From Aphanomyces cochlioides (Eukaryota; Oomycota; Saprolegniomycetes; Saprolegniales; Verrucalvaceae), in assembly GCA_019828595.1 (NCBI GenBank), contig JAHQRK010000010.1:1736001-1800000 (forward strand): a DNA stretch of 64,000 nt, written 5' to 3'. Under the pieces are notes generated by a model. That model ran no database searches. It was not told where the DNA came from and saw only the letters and a program-made list of their open reading frames with translations. Shown here piece after piece: positions 47,751-58,443 of this stretch. Position 1 is the first letter of the stretch. Each line of letters begins with the position of its first letter. The translations under genes were made by a program, and so were the position numbers.

Positions 47751-49079
47751 ATGACCCACGAGCCGAAAGCCTTCGTCCAAGACGTCCATCTCCTCATTGC
47801 GACAGACGAACAACTCCACCAAGATCTGGTGTACGTGAGCGAGCTATTAGCTTCCCCGAGAGACTCGTCGAAATCGACGGCGAGCCAAAAGAAGTTGACC
47901 AAGGCGTCGAAACCCTGTATGTCGCTCATTGATCGACGGAAAATTGAAATTCAAGAGCTCCGCCGTCAAGTGGGCATTCTCAAGGTGAGACTCCTCGACG
48001 CGCAGCAAACAGCGACTTGGAAACCCAATATGGGCGTATGGGAACGTGCGGCCAGAGATCAGATATACGCCTACAACAAATCGCTCAATGAAAACGAAGT
48101 GCTGCGCGCGGACATTCAGAAAAATGCTACATTCATCGAAGAAATAGCGGGTTCACTGTTCAAGAGACCACGACTGACAGTACGTTTTCCCTTGCGAGCT
48201 CTTTTTTGACAATATTTAGCTAGATGTGAGCTCCGAAGAATGGAAAACTTACAAGTTGGCTGCTCATGCCTTACTCCGAACTGCTGCTATTCATGCGATA
48301 ACTTACCATCAATATAAAATGCTTGAGACAGCCTTCATCAAGGCTGGCTTGTTCGACCGCCAAGACGAAGTAATTCGTGACGACCTAATTCAACAAGCCG
48401 ATGGAAGCATTATTCCCGAACGAGTATATCACGTTACATTAGCCGCTCCATTCCGCTTGATTGGTGCTGCTGTTTGGAAAGTATTCAACGGCGGATATTC
48501 CATGCCAATACCTGAAGGCGCCGAGGAAGTAAGTTTATATCGTTTATTTGCACTCAATGCCACGACAGACTTTGGAAACGGTTGACGCGTACACTGTCTA
48601 CTAAACTTTTAAAAACACTGTCAACAGTGTTGTCGTTCATGCCAATGTGATTTACAAGTACTACGTCGAAATGGACCGCGAGGTCGTCGTGTGGCGATCC
48701 GTCCTGGAAGATGAGCTCATGCTACACATGAAAGAAGGCCTAGTGCAGAATAAATGGGGCTGGTAAAGTCACACAGTAAACTGCAGATATTTTATATCCC
48801 ACTAGGCTTGTCGTGGCTCCAACAAAAGATGCAGCATCATGTCGTTTGACGTATTTACACCAAGTCTCGCCTTTGAACCTAAACAAGCAGCTTGGATATG
48901 CGGAGCACGTTAAGGTGAAGAAGGCCCTGAAGGAAAAATACGGCTTCATCCAACCTCCCGAGATCCCTGGCACGTTTCCAGGAGGAGCTGTGAATGAAGA
49001 AGTGGACCTTCCTATCCAATTTGTGTCGCGGGCATTTGTTGAGCGTGACAAAGCACTCGATGGACGCTCAAACGCGTGA
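47751..49079 (+). pseudogene. F20: M96/START-like gene with a nonsense codon and a late frameshift
   Basis: Exons 47751-48179, 48220-48528, 48569-48762 and 48806-49079. Subtype with QDVHLLIATDEQLHQDL, coiled coil ELRRQVGILKVRLLDAQQ, VWERAARDQIYAY, hinge KRPRLT. Exon 2: SSEEWKTYKLAAHALLRTAAI, then THITYHQY-type change in the AIHAIADRQ motif (AIHAITYHQY). Exon 3 has TAA at 48602-48604 after DAYTVY, where F22 has CAA. Exon 4 carries the subtype signature PPEIPGTFPGGAVN, then loses one base near 49064, so VIDHIVFDFQQIN continues out of frame beyond the TGA at 49077. Disabled, but only lightly. Confidence 0.82.
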
Positions 49080-49555
49080 TTGACCATATTGTATTTGATT
49101 TTCAGCAAATTAATCAATCGCCAACAAGGAATTCATTCGATGACCGTCAATGTCTCGGGGTGTTTGGAAGATCAAAACAAGACAGCTCCCACACGAATGG
49201 ATTATACCGCCTTGATACAAGCGGCTGAGTTTGTCAACATAATTGTGGGCAATAAATATTCGCTCCAGCCTTCTTCAAATATAATGGAAACCGGAATTTC
49301 TTGATGTCAACTTGTTCGATGGTCAGAACTTTGCAGCGTGGGGAGTGTGCTTTATTTATTCGCCTCAATTTTTCTGGGAATGGTTTGAAGAGCACAAAAC
49401 GAGGCCATGATTTCTTGAGACCACACAAAATTTGTAAATCACGAGCTGGAACGGAAATTCCGCGCAAACGCGAGTCGGCCGGATCCTTTTCTTCAAAGGC
49501 GCACGATTTCGTCGATGCAAAATTGACCTACAAACTTCAAGGAGCAAGCATTCCA
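49080..49555. other. F20-F21 tail-to-tail intergenic
   Basis: Contains the frameshifted end of F20 (VIDHIVFDFQQIN readable to about 49125). Nothing else recognised. Confidence 0.45.
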
Positions 49556-50941
49556 TCATCCTGTCGCCGAATTGTTCTGCCGGCAGCTCAATACAACGTT
49601 GTCGATAACGCCTTTGATGGCCCAGTCAACTGCTTTGTCGCGCTCGATAAACGTTCGTCCAGTAAATGGAATGGGCATTTCGATATCATGCTTCACAGCG
49701 CCACCTGGAAAAGTACCAGGAATCTCAGGCGGTTGGGTAACGCCATATTTTTCCAAAAAGATCCTTTTCAACTCAGCATGTTCGGCTTGTGTCCACGTCT
49801 TGTGGAGCTTCATAGGCGTAATTTGTTGCAAATACGTGATACGACATGTTGCTGGATCTTTTGTTGGGACTATAACAACCCTGCCAGTGGTGTAAAGCGA
49901 AATATTCGCAGTGTCTACCGTACCTGCCCCATTTATTATGCACACGGCCTTTTTTCATTTGTGGCACGAGTTCGTCTTCCAGGACGGATCGCCACACAAT
50001 GACTTCACTATCGACTTCGACATAGTATTTGTAAATTAGGTTGATATACGCTGTATTTGTCTCGTTGGCATTTCGAAAGATTTGGTAGACAGTGAACGGG
50101 TCAATCTTTTCCAGAGTCTACAGATAGACGAAGTATGAATAAACTCTTGGAAATAAACTTACCTCTTCAGCGCCTTCGGGCAACGGAATAGGATGCTCGC
50201 CACTGAACACTCTCCACACTGCTGCACCAACCAAACGAAATGGGGCTGCCAACGTTACATTGTAGACGCGTTCTGGCATCCTCCATCCATCAGACTGCAG
50301 AACATGCTCATCGCGAATTATCTCGTCACAACATTGGAACACTCCCGCCCTAATAAATGCTGCTTCAAGCTGGCTGTAGTGACGGTCAGCGATTGCATGA
50401 ATCGCCGCAACTCGAAGCGACGCTTGAGCTGCCAATTTATAGGCTTTCCATTCCTCGGCATGCACATCCAGCTAATCCCACATCGAACTTCGCGATAAAT
50501 GAATTAACGTACCAGCAGCCGCGGTCTCTTTCGTAGAGTGCTTTCCAAATCTTCAATGAATATTGAATTCTCGCTGATATTTGCTCGGAGTCGTTGGTTC
50601 TCTTGGATCGCTGTGCTGTAGGCGTAGATTTGGTTCCTAGCAGCGCGTTCCCACAAAGACATATTGGGTTTTCCAGTCGCGTTTTGCTGTGCCTCCAAGA
50701 GTCTGGCTTTAAGTATATCCACTTGGCGTCGTAGTTCAGCTATTTCTTCCTTTCGTTTGTCAGCATGCGAGAGGCTTGGCCTTGAAATTACGGTCCACAT
50801 AGACTGGCCATGTGTCGATTTCGACGCGTCTCTCGGTGAATCTAAAATATTTCTGACGTACTCAAGATCACTCTGGAGCTGATCGTCCATCTCAGTGCGA
50901 AGATGGGAGTCTCGCTTAGCTCTATTCGCTCGGTGCGTCAT
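49556..50941 (-). CDS. F21: intact-looking M96/START-like family protein, 418 aa
   Basis: Exons 50941-50513, 50471-50163, 50117-49924 and 49880-49556. The N-terminal acidic core is weaker than usual (LRTEMDDQLQSDLEYVRNIL). Coiled coil KRKEEIAELRRQVDILKARL; WERAARNQIYAY; hinge KRPRLL. C-terminal domain AEEWKAYKLAAQASLRVAAI, VTLAAPFRLVGAAVW, IDPFTVYQIF, IYKYYVEVDSEVIVWRSVLEDEL. The codon split by intron 3 is AG|G, giving KWGR instead of the family KWGW. Exon 4 has PPEIPGTFPGGAV and ends FIERDKAVDWAIKGVIDNVV. No stop or frameshift; the Trp-to-Arg change may affect function. Confidence 0.82.
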
Positions 50942-51772
50942 CGCGCACGTTGGTTGTCAACTGGAGAGTATTGTCAATTTCATTCGAAATTGTGAGGGGT
51001 CTCAAATGTATCGATTTTTTAAATCGATCTGCAAATCGCTCAGCCAATCAGAATCGAGTATTTACTTAATTCACGCAAAACACACCCAGACACACGTGTA
51101 ATTAATTTGGGACGTTTGCCATACTTTCAATTTATACTTGACTTCAGTATGATCGAATCGATTTGGAATAGAATTCGATTTTGGTAAACAAATACAAATT
51201 TGGGTGAAAAAGACATCATTTTCTTGCGACAAAATAACCATGTGACACTTTTCGTGACACTTTTCGTTCAAATTATGCCTACCAAATAGTAGACTAATAT
51301 GAACCAAATCTGCGCCGCAGGTTGTTGCAACTTTTCCACCTTGCCATGGCCCAGACAACTGCGATGATAGCATCATGCGTTTGGTTTCTTATCGCATTTG
51401 CAGTGACTCAATATGCTTAATTGAGAGGGACCAATAAGAAGTCCAACAACTAAAAACTATCCTCAGTCGACGTATGTGTTCAGGGGGAGCAAGGGGGAAC
51501 GGAACAGCACATGCCCCTCGTCCCCCCTGCACCATTTGCGAAGGGGCTCTATTCATCATAACATTCATCCATGTCTTTAATGAAGACCATGGCAGGTCAC
51601 CCACCTCGGAAACATCCATCACAGAGAAGAATCAAGGATATAAAATCAAACTCAAAAGGAAATACTAGAAGACACGCCAGCAATAGCGATTGCGAAGTGA
51701 AAACAATTGCTCCAGGTGCTGAAGGTAGACTAGCGAATTTGGGGACAGATGAGCTCATGTGAAATATTGCCC
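50942..51772. other. Intergenic, no gene recognised
   Basis: Upstream of F21 and 3' of F22; mixed AT-rich and a GC-rich patch at 51480-51550. Only short frames. Confidence 0.45.
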
Positions 51773-53151
51773 TCATATTGTAAATGGTGGATTAATTTGT
51801 TGGAAGTCAAGCACGACCTGGTCTATGACGCGCTTGAGGGCCATTTCCAACGCTTTGTCACGCTCTACGAACGTTCGCCTCACGAATGGAATCGGTATTT
51901 CCATTTCCTTGTTCACAGCGCCGCCTGGAAACGTACCAGGGATCTCTGGCGGTTGAATAAAACCATATTTCTCCAGGAACTCCTCTTTCCTCTTGGCGTG
52001 TTCACATCGAGGGATTTTGTTATGATGCTTGAAGGGAGAGACTTGGTGCATATAAGTCATGCGACATGCTGCTGGATCATTTGTTGGGGACATAACAAGC
52101 CTACGCGACCAGGATAAGTCTGGGATTCGCACTGACGAATTTCATTCCAGCCCCATTTGTTTTGAATGGCACCTTCCGTCATGTGTGGCATGAGAGCATC
52201 CTCAAGGACAGAACGCCAAACGATAACTTCACGATCAACTTCGACGAAGTACTTGTAGATCATGTTGGAATGTACGGCGACAGTCTCGCCAACGGTTCGA
52301 ATTGTTTGGTAGACGGTGTAAGGGTCTATGTTTTCCAGAGTCTATCGTTGCCAAGTGAGATCAGGCAAAAAGTTGACGGACGTACTTCCTCTGCACCTTC
52401 GGGTAATTGCATGGGATGTTCACCGCTGAACACTTTCCATGCAGCAGCACCAATTAGGCGGAATGGTGCAGCTAATGTGACGTGATAAACACGCTCTGGC
52501 ATGATGCGCCCGTCAGGCAGCTCAAGATACTCGTCGCGAATGATTTCGTCGGAGCATTCGATCAAGCCAGCCTTGATAAAGGCAGTTTCAAGCAGCTTGT
52601 ACTGATGGTCGGCAATCGCATGGATTGCAGCAGTTCGAAGAGAGGCTTGAGCCGCTAACTTGTACGTTTTCCATTCCTCCGAATGAATATCCAACTAAAT
52701 ACACGTTTAGACAGGCGAAAGACATCAAACGGACCGAGAGCCGAGGTCTCTTTCGAAGCGTAAAAGCCATTTCTTCAATGAAAGTTGCATTTGCCTCGAT
52801 GTCAGCATGGAGTCGTTCATTCTCGTTTAGCGATTTGCTGTACGCATACACTTGGTCTCTAGCAGCTCGTTCCCATAAGGACATGTCAGGCTTTCCAGTA
52901 GCTTCTTGCTGTGCTTCGAGGAGTTTATCTTTGAGGATATCCACTTGGCGGCGTAGCTCGAGAATTTCTTGCTTTCGCTTGTCAGTGTGCGAGACATTTT
53001 TCGATGTCCTGGTCGAGTCATTGATCGATTTTGATGCAACCTCAGATGTGCTTATCAGGCTACACACGTAGGCAAGATCATCGTGCAGTTGATTGTCCGT
53101 CGCGAAGAGGAGATGGAGATCTTGCAAGACTTGACTCTGCCCCGCTGTCAT
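51773..53151 (-). pseudogene. F22: M96/START-like gene with a destroyed intron-3 donor
   Basis: Exons 53151-52735, 52694-52386, 52341-52148 and 52100-51773. All codons look good: QDLHLLFATDNQLHDDL, ELRRQVDILKDKLL, WERAARDQVYAY, KRPRLS, HSEEWKTYKLAAQASLRTAAI, VTLAAPFRLIGAAAW, IDPYTVYQTI, IYKYFVEVDREVIVWRSVLEDALMPHM, KWGW|LVMSP, PPEIPGTFPGGAVN. At the expected donor after TG (52147-52146) the dinucleotide is GA, not GT. Reading on gives NEIRQCES and a stop about 30 codons later, losing exon 4. A nearby GT (GTCAGT) would shift the frame. Single-site damage, or a non-canonical splice site. Confidence 0.8.
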
Positions 53152-53284
53152 GATGCCCTCGTTACCAACTGAGGCTGATTTGATGAATCGGTCAAATTAG
53201 CCGTCTGAATTTATTCAAATAATTCGAGCAAAAAATGAATTGCCATCGAAATAATTTTGAGATATACTACACCATTTGCCGGTT

Positions 53285-53510
53285 TAGTTCGCTTAACTTG
53301 CGATATATTTCGTGTCACGTGCAATATATTTCGTATGACTTGCAATGTATTTCGTATGACTTGCATTTAATTTCGTGGCCCGCGACGAAAATCGATTTAT
53401 ATTTCGCATGACTTGCATTATATTCATACCTCTTGCATTTAATTTCGTATTTTTAGCTTATATTTCGTATCACGTGCATTTAAATTCGTATAAATGCAAA
53501 ATATATTCAA
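53285..53510. repeat. Degenerate tandem repeat, unit about 20 bp
   Basis: Irregular copies of TATTTCGTATGACTTGCAAT, with insertions and point changes, run through this stretch (about nine TTTCGT...TTGCA or GTGCA units). No coding potential. Confidence 0.75.
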
Positions 53511-54730
53511 TCTCCTATTGAGATATGAAGTTTCACATGTGTGAGGAAGCTGGCTAATTTGACCGATTGTCGCGAGAAAAGTGAAGCTGTCATGAAGACC
53601 AGGCCGACCGCGAGGGAACAGTTATGCAAGTCCAAATGAGGACGAGTGATAGCGGATCGCAATTCACCATTGGCTCGTCCATGTTGAGAAGTCTACCTAC
53701 CCTATGGCACTGCTGTGTGGGCCCTGTGGCAATCTATCCCGAGCATGCGTGTCGACGGTGGGCGATCATCTCGCCAAGCGAGGCGGCAGATATGGAGGAG
53801 ACGCTCAATGCCGGGCGTTTCATCAACTTGATCATGGCTGCCCTGAAGCTGCCCACATCCAAGGTTGGCCTGAAGCCAAGGTGGGCAGGATCCAAGCCCC
53901 ATGGTTGCTGAAGCGCAAGGAGCCGGTACCAATGTAGCGTGCCGTGTGTGGAACCACGGAGCAATGTACTACCAAGCACTTGAGTCATACGCCAGCACCG
54001 TACAGACGATCAACCCAACGCAAGCCCTCGTGCACCGAAACGACGGCCACTTTCGTACTCATTGAGTACTGCTTGTACGACCGTACGATGACACGGACGG
54101 ACCATATTTGTCGTGGCAAGGGGATCAGAAGTGACGCCAACCAATGGTTAGCCGAAGGTGGTGGAAAAAGCAACAGAAAGTGTATCGTTCGTCGAGCAAG
54201 AATACGAAGGCAATTGTGAGTATCAGCATCGAGGATGGAGCTAGAGCTTAAGGAAATAACATGACTCCGGGTTTTGTGGCTGAAGCTGTACTTCGTCGTA
54301 GCGACCATGTGCTCTCTGATGGGGCTGAGCCTGTAGTTCGTCGGTCAGTGTTGTGCTCCCGGTGAGTCCGTCGCCGGGCAAGACAGCAGGAAGGAGTTGT
54401 GGGATCTGTCGAAAAACCTCACGGAGCATGACCTATTTATTCAGTTTCCAATTTGCTCCCACAAGCGCAGCGTTCGCGTGAGTGGTCGAGTCCAAAACCC
54501 CCCCTTGTTCATACAAGTCGATCTCAGTCGGGACAACACCCCGCCATCGTGCGTTACCAGTAGCCTTTCAACCTACTGGCCGTGTCTACCATCCGCTTCT
54601 TTTGTTGGAGCAGTACCATTGACTACCCCGCGTAGAAGATCCAGCTGCCCTTCTAACCTTCGCCCCACCCCCCTCTTTTCTCTTTTCTTGCGGCCACAGC
54701 GGGCTTTTCCTTAGCTCGCTCTCCCACAAG
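53511..54730. other. Region upstream of retroelement PBS, probably containing its 5' LTR
   Basis: A 5' LTR should end just before the primer-binding site at 54731; the sequence there is CCCACA-AG. The left LTR boundary cannot be set because the 3' LTR lies outside the window. Several overlapping frames of 60-107 codons have no recognisable text. Confidence 0.4.
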
Positions 54731-54748
54731 TGGTGCCACGAACCGGGA
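54731..54748 (+). other. Putative primer-binding site
   Basis: TGGTGCCACGAACCGGGA begins with the TGG complementary to a tRNA CCA end and lies 28 bp before the gag ATG, right after a CA dinucleotide suitable as an LTR end. The tRNA was not identified. Confidence 0.6.
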
Positions 54749-54758
54749 CGTTGGCCTT

Positions 54759-56159
54759 ATGGAGGAATACAAGATGGCTGGACCATCAGTAATGGCGATG
54801 TCAGACGACGTTGACTCAATGGACAACCAAGCGTCGACCGCTGGGGATGTGTTTATGGGGACGCCTGTACGGACCAAATCGAGGGCTGAACCACAGGATC
54901 GCTATGGGGAGATCCTACAAGAATATCCGTCAACAAGCACCCATGTTGACCCACCACCGGATGCGCCTCCTCGGTGGCGATCCGCATCAGATCGTTGAAG
55001 AAGCTCTTCGGCGGCCAGAAGTCAATCTAGCACTGGCACCGATGGTGGTTTCCATGCCTTGACGCTCATGATGGCTGAGCTAGTTCAGCAAAATCGTGAA
55101 ATCATGAGCCGCCTCAAGAACAAGGACCCACCAGTGGAACAGAAGTTGGACCAACATGAGGAATGGAACAAGAATGTGGCTCCAGTGGGAACGTTTTCCG
55201 CCAATAATTACAGCACCATAGTCCCGACCGTCGAGGCTCCAATGCGATTTAACGGCATTGTTGAAGGACCTGACGCCGCGATGGACTTCCTTTGGCGCTT
55301 CGAAGAGAACGCTACAAGTTGCCGCTGGACCACTGATGAAGCCATACGAAGGTTCCTACTTTATGTTGGTCGCCCAGTTGCCGTCTGGTTTAGCCAACTG
55401 AAGCCCGAGCAGAAGAGCACATGGGATGCCCTGCGATACAACTTCTGTCGGGACTTTGTCAAGACCACGGTGAGATCCAAAGAAGAAGCTTATTACAACA
55501 TGAAGCAACACGAGGGTGAGCCGATCCGGGAGTATCTCCACGGTTTCAATGCAGCAGCAGTCAAGATCAACCTCCGCTACGACGCGGACAGACAGAGCCT
55601 TGCTTCGCATGTCAGACTCTTCGCGCACTCACTGCTTGATTCTGAGTTTGGAAGGACCCTATCAATGCTACCCGTCAGATCCACAGTAGACCTTCGTGAG
55701 TACCTGGACGCTTATCAACACAACCAAACGATGCAAGAGGAACGCAGCCGCCATCTGCCGGTGGCGGTGGCTCCAAAGCAAGACCGCAGCAAAGGCCGAG
55801 TCAACCACTATGACGCCGCTCCTTTTGTTGACGCAGACCGAGCGGTGACGGTTGACGCGATCCGAGCCGAGATCTACGCCTTGGGCCAGAACGACCACGA
55901 AGCTCGCCGCGAGTTGTGTCTGGAATGTGGCAAGTCCCATTACAAGCTGAACGGAGAATGCTGGGCGAACATGTACTGTACCCTTTGCCAAAAGGTGGGC
56001 CACCCTGAGGCAAACTGCTTCAAGGCGTGCCCACTGTGTGTGGTGCCGCACCGAAACAGCGACCGATGCCCCACCAAAGAGAAGATTTACGAGCTGAAGG
56101 AGTTTTTACGCGGACTGGATGTACCTGGTATGCCCAGTCTGGACTGTTTAAACTTCTAA
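54759..56159 (+). pseudogene. gag: Ty3/gypsy Gag with an internal stop
   Basis: One frame of 467 codons, interrupted by TGA at 54996-54998 (SASDR|RSSSAARS). Downstream of it a capsid-like region is readable: APMRFNGIVEGPDAAMDFLW, then WFSQLKPEQKSTWDALRYNF and EPIREYLHGFNAA, typical retrotransposon gag text. A zinc knuckle CTLCQKVGHPEANC (CX2CX4HX4C) lies at about 55978-56019, preceded by CLECGKSH. The natural stop TAA (56157-56159) is also the target site of the PIF element. The same frame on both sides of the TGA argues for a point mutation rather than a frameshift. Confidence 0.85.
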
Positions 56160-56343
56160 GAGCATCTCCACCGGTCGATGCTATGGCTATCATATAGACA
56201 TTTCCTCTCATATTTTATAAATTCTCTATTCACCCAAGAGTTCTATGGCTAAATATTTAGCACTTGGACCGTTTCAGTGTCTATGAAGAGTCACCATAGA
56301 CATCGAGTGCTATAGACCCTTGCGAGGAAGAGACCTGACAAAA

Positions 56344-57126
56344 ATGCCCCGTGGGAAAGCATGGAGTGATATTGAAGACCGCAATCTCTGTTTGGCTTGG
56401 TGTGCAGCATCAGAGGACCCAATAAATGGGATTGATCAAAGATCAGACACGCTCTGGACCAGCATCCACAAGCACTTCATGGAGAATAACAGGGGAAGCT
56501 CCCGATCCATGTCTGCTCTCAAAAGTCGGTGGGTTGACATCAACCGAGAAGTTGGACGCTTCTCGGGATGTATGTCTGTCGTTTCAAGGCTGAACGAGAG
56601 TGGTAAGACGAGTGACGACATGTTTAAAGATGCTTTGACGATGTATGAAGCACAGCATGGCGAGCAATTTGTGTTTCACGCGGCCTACAATGTTCTATCA
56701 ACTAAAGAGAAATGGAAGCCTACAAATACGAAAAAGCGCCATGCAGATGGGATGAGAGACTCTGTTCGAGATGGCGAAAGGGAAGGCGCCACACAACGAC
56801 CTGCTGGTGCAAAAGCAACAACATTGGCAATTGCCGAGGCCAAATTTCGTCGAGTCCAACTGAGTACATCTCAATCAATCGCCAATTCATTGGTCCGCAA
56901 GAATGATATCCTGAATGAGATGGCATGTATTGAGCTCTTCAACATGCCGGACGTTGATCCACTTGAGCGAAAACAATTCTTTTCGGCTTTGCGTCAAAAG
57001 AAGCTTGCGGAGTTCATGTCAAAAGACTCCAATGCAGATTTATTTATGACCCAAGACAATATGCAAGAATACTCTGCTGGTTCTGTTGAGTCTGCACCAT
57101 TTGAGACAAAAGAGGCTGAAGATTAG
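56344..57126 (+). CDS. PIF/Harbinger accessory Myb/trihelix-like protein, 260 aa
   Basis: ATG 56344 (MPRGKAWSDIEDRNLCLAW) is preferred; the frame opens at 56320. The N-terminal 100 residues have the tryptophan-spaced helix pattern of SANT/Myb (W..IED..LCLAW, LW..IHKHF, MSALKSRWVDINREVGRF), followed by a NAM-associated-like C-terminal part (KWKPTNTKKR, PAGAKATTLAIAEAKFRR). In characterised PIF/Harbinger elements the partner binds the ends and assists nuclear import of the transposase. Ends at TAG 57124. The transposase gene converges on it 40 bp away. Confidence 0.85.
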   Translation: MPRGKAWSDIEDRNLCLAWCAASEDPINGIDQRSDTLWTSIHKHFMENNRGSSRSMSALKSRWVDINREVGRFSGCMSVVSRLNESGKTSDDMFKDALTMYEAQHGEQFVFHAAYNVLSTKEKWKPTNTKKRHADGMRDSVRDGEREGATQRPAGAKATTLAIAEAKFRRVQLSTSQSIANSLVRKNDILNEMACIELFNMPDVDPLERKQFFSALRQKKLAEFMSKDSNADLFMTQDNMQEYSAGSVESAPFETKEAED

Positions 57127-57165
57127 TCTATAAAGAAATATATTCAAATTGGAGCTTCACAGATT

Positions 57166-58443
57166 TCATAGAGTCTCTTCTCTGTTGCCACTGAAGTTCC
57201 ACACGTGGTTTACGAGGTCACTTTGCAATTGGACATGCTTTGATTCATCTGCGATTGCTTTCCAAGTTGATACCATACTGTCGATTGTAGGCACATATCT
57301 TTCTCGTGTCAAATCGTCCGATTCAAGGTTCATTTCAACAGTCATATCTACGACCGCATCATGTCCACGTCTTTTTTCAACAATCATATTGTGGAGTATA
57401 ATGCAACACTGCATCACACTGTCCAAGCGGTCAATGGTCCAAAAACGAGCGGGTACTGCCAGAATGCGCCAGCGCTTTTGCAGGACACCAAATGCTCTTT
57501 CGATGTCCTTGCGTAGACCAGAGTGTAGTTGAGTGTACAGCCGCTCTTTTGCTGTGCGAGGAGTTGAGATTCCTTTTGCAAATATTGGCCAACAAGGATA
57601 GATACCATCTGCAAGGAGATATGGCAGAGTTCTGTAAGTGCCATTAACGGTATATCCAACTTGAGGACCCTCTTCGGATAAGAGTTTTTTAATGAACGGA
57701 GATCGTTGAAGCACATTTATGTCGTTGTTTGAACCAGCAACACCAAAAAATGCATGCCATATCCATAAATCAGCAGACGCAATGGCCTCTAGCACCACAG
57801 TTGGCTTCTTCTCCCGCCCTTTGTATTGTCCAGCAAATGCACGAGGACACAGCGCCCATTCCCATTTCATGCAGTCAATCGAGCCGATCATACCAGGAAA
57901 TCCTCGTGCTTGGTTCTGATCCATAAGCCGGATTATATCGTCATTGTTTGGAAATCGAAGGTAGACAGATCCATACAGATCCATGACATCGTTGCAGAAT
58001 TTGTACAGTATTTCGAACATTGTAGACTCCGCAATTTGGCAGATTTCGTCATGTTCATCGCCTGCCTTTGCGTATGCAAGACAGCGAATCGCTGCAGTGA
58101 CTTTGACATATGAGCTTATGCCCGGCTTGCCGGTTGCATCACGACTCTGCTGGAAAAATGAATAGTTTGCTTCCAGGTCATGGTGAATACGGTTGAAGAG
58201 CTCTCGCGGCATGCGGAAGCGTCGTTCAAACATGACTGCATTGTACGTTGGTGTTTGACAGAAATACCGTTCAACCAACATGGTGTGAGCTTCCATAAAT
58301 GATCTTGATCGATTTTGGGCTTTATCAGGTAACGATCCACCATGTCGCTTCTTCGTTTTCATATCAAGGTCGAGAGCTGTCGAAGTTATGTAGACTTCGT
58401 CATCGTCATCCAGGATCTCGCGCACGATTCTCTTTCGCCACAT
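57166..58443 (-). CDS. PIF/Harbinger transposase, 425 aa
   Basis: Single open frame. N-terminal helical region RYFCQTPTYNAVMFERRFRM; the conserved VKVTAAIRCLAYAKAGDEHDE; then the DDE fold: GSIDCMKWEW (first Asp), AGSNNDINVLQRSPF (second Asp), DIERAFGVLQKRWRIL (Glu). This is the plant-type DDE_Tnp_4 transposase with the signature NGTYRTLPYLLADGIYPCWP. Length and motifs are as expected for a functional enzyme. Start chosen at the ATG MWRKRIVREILDDDDE. Confidence 0.93.
   Translation of the reverse strand: MWRKRIVREILDDDDEVYITSTALDLDMKTKKRHGGSLPDKAQNRSRSFMEAHTMLVERYFCQTPTYNAVMFERRFRMPRELFNRIHHDLEANYSFFQQSRDATGKPGISSYVKVTAAIRCLAYAKAGDEHDEICQIAESTMFEILYKFCNDVMDLYGSVYLRFPNNDDIIRLMDQNQARGFPGMIGSIDCMKWEWALCPRAFAGQYKGREKKPTVVLEAIASADLWIWHAFFGVAGSNNDINVLQRSPFIKKLLSEEGPQVGYTVNGTYRTLPYLLADGIYPCWPIFAKGISTPRTAKERLYTQLHSGLRKDIERAFGVLQKRWRILAVPARFWTIDRLDSVMQCCIILHNMIVEKRRGHDAVVDMTVEMNLESDDLTRERYVPTIDSMVSTWKAIADESKHVQLQSDLVNHVWNFSGNREETL

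Noticed and set aside
3956..53151. Stop-codon reassignment explaining interrupted family members
   Set aside because: TAA, TAG and TGA all occur as interruptions, eight copies have none, and most interruptions are accompanied by frameshifts or deletions.
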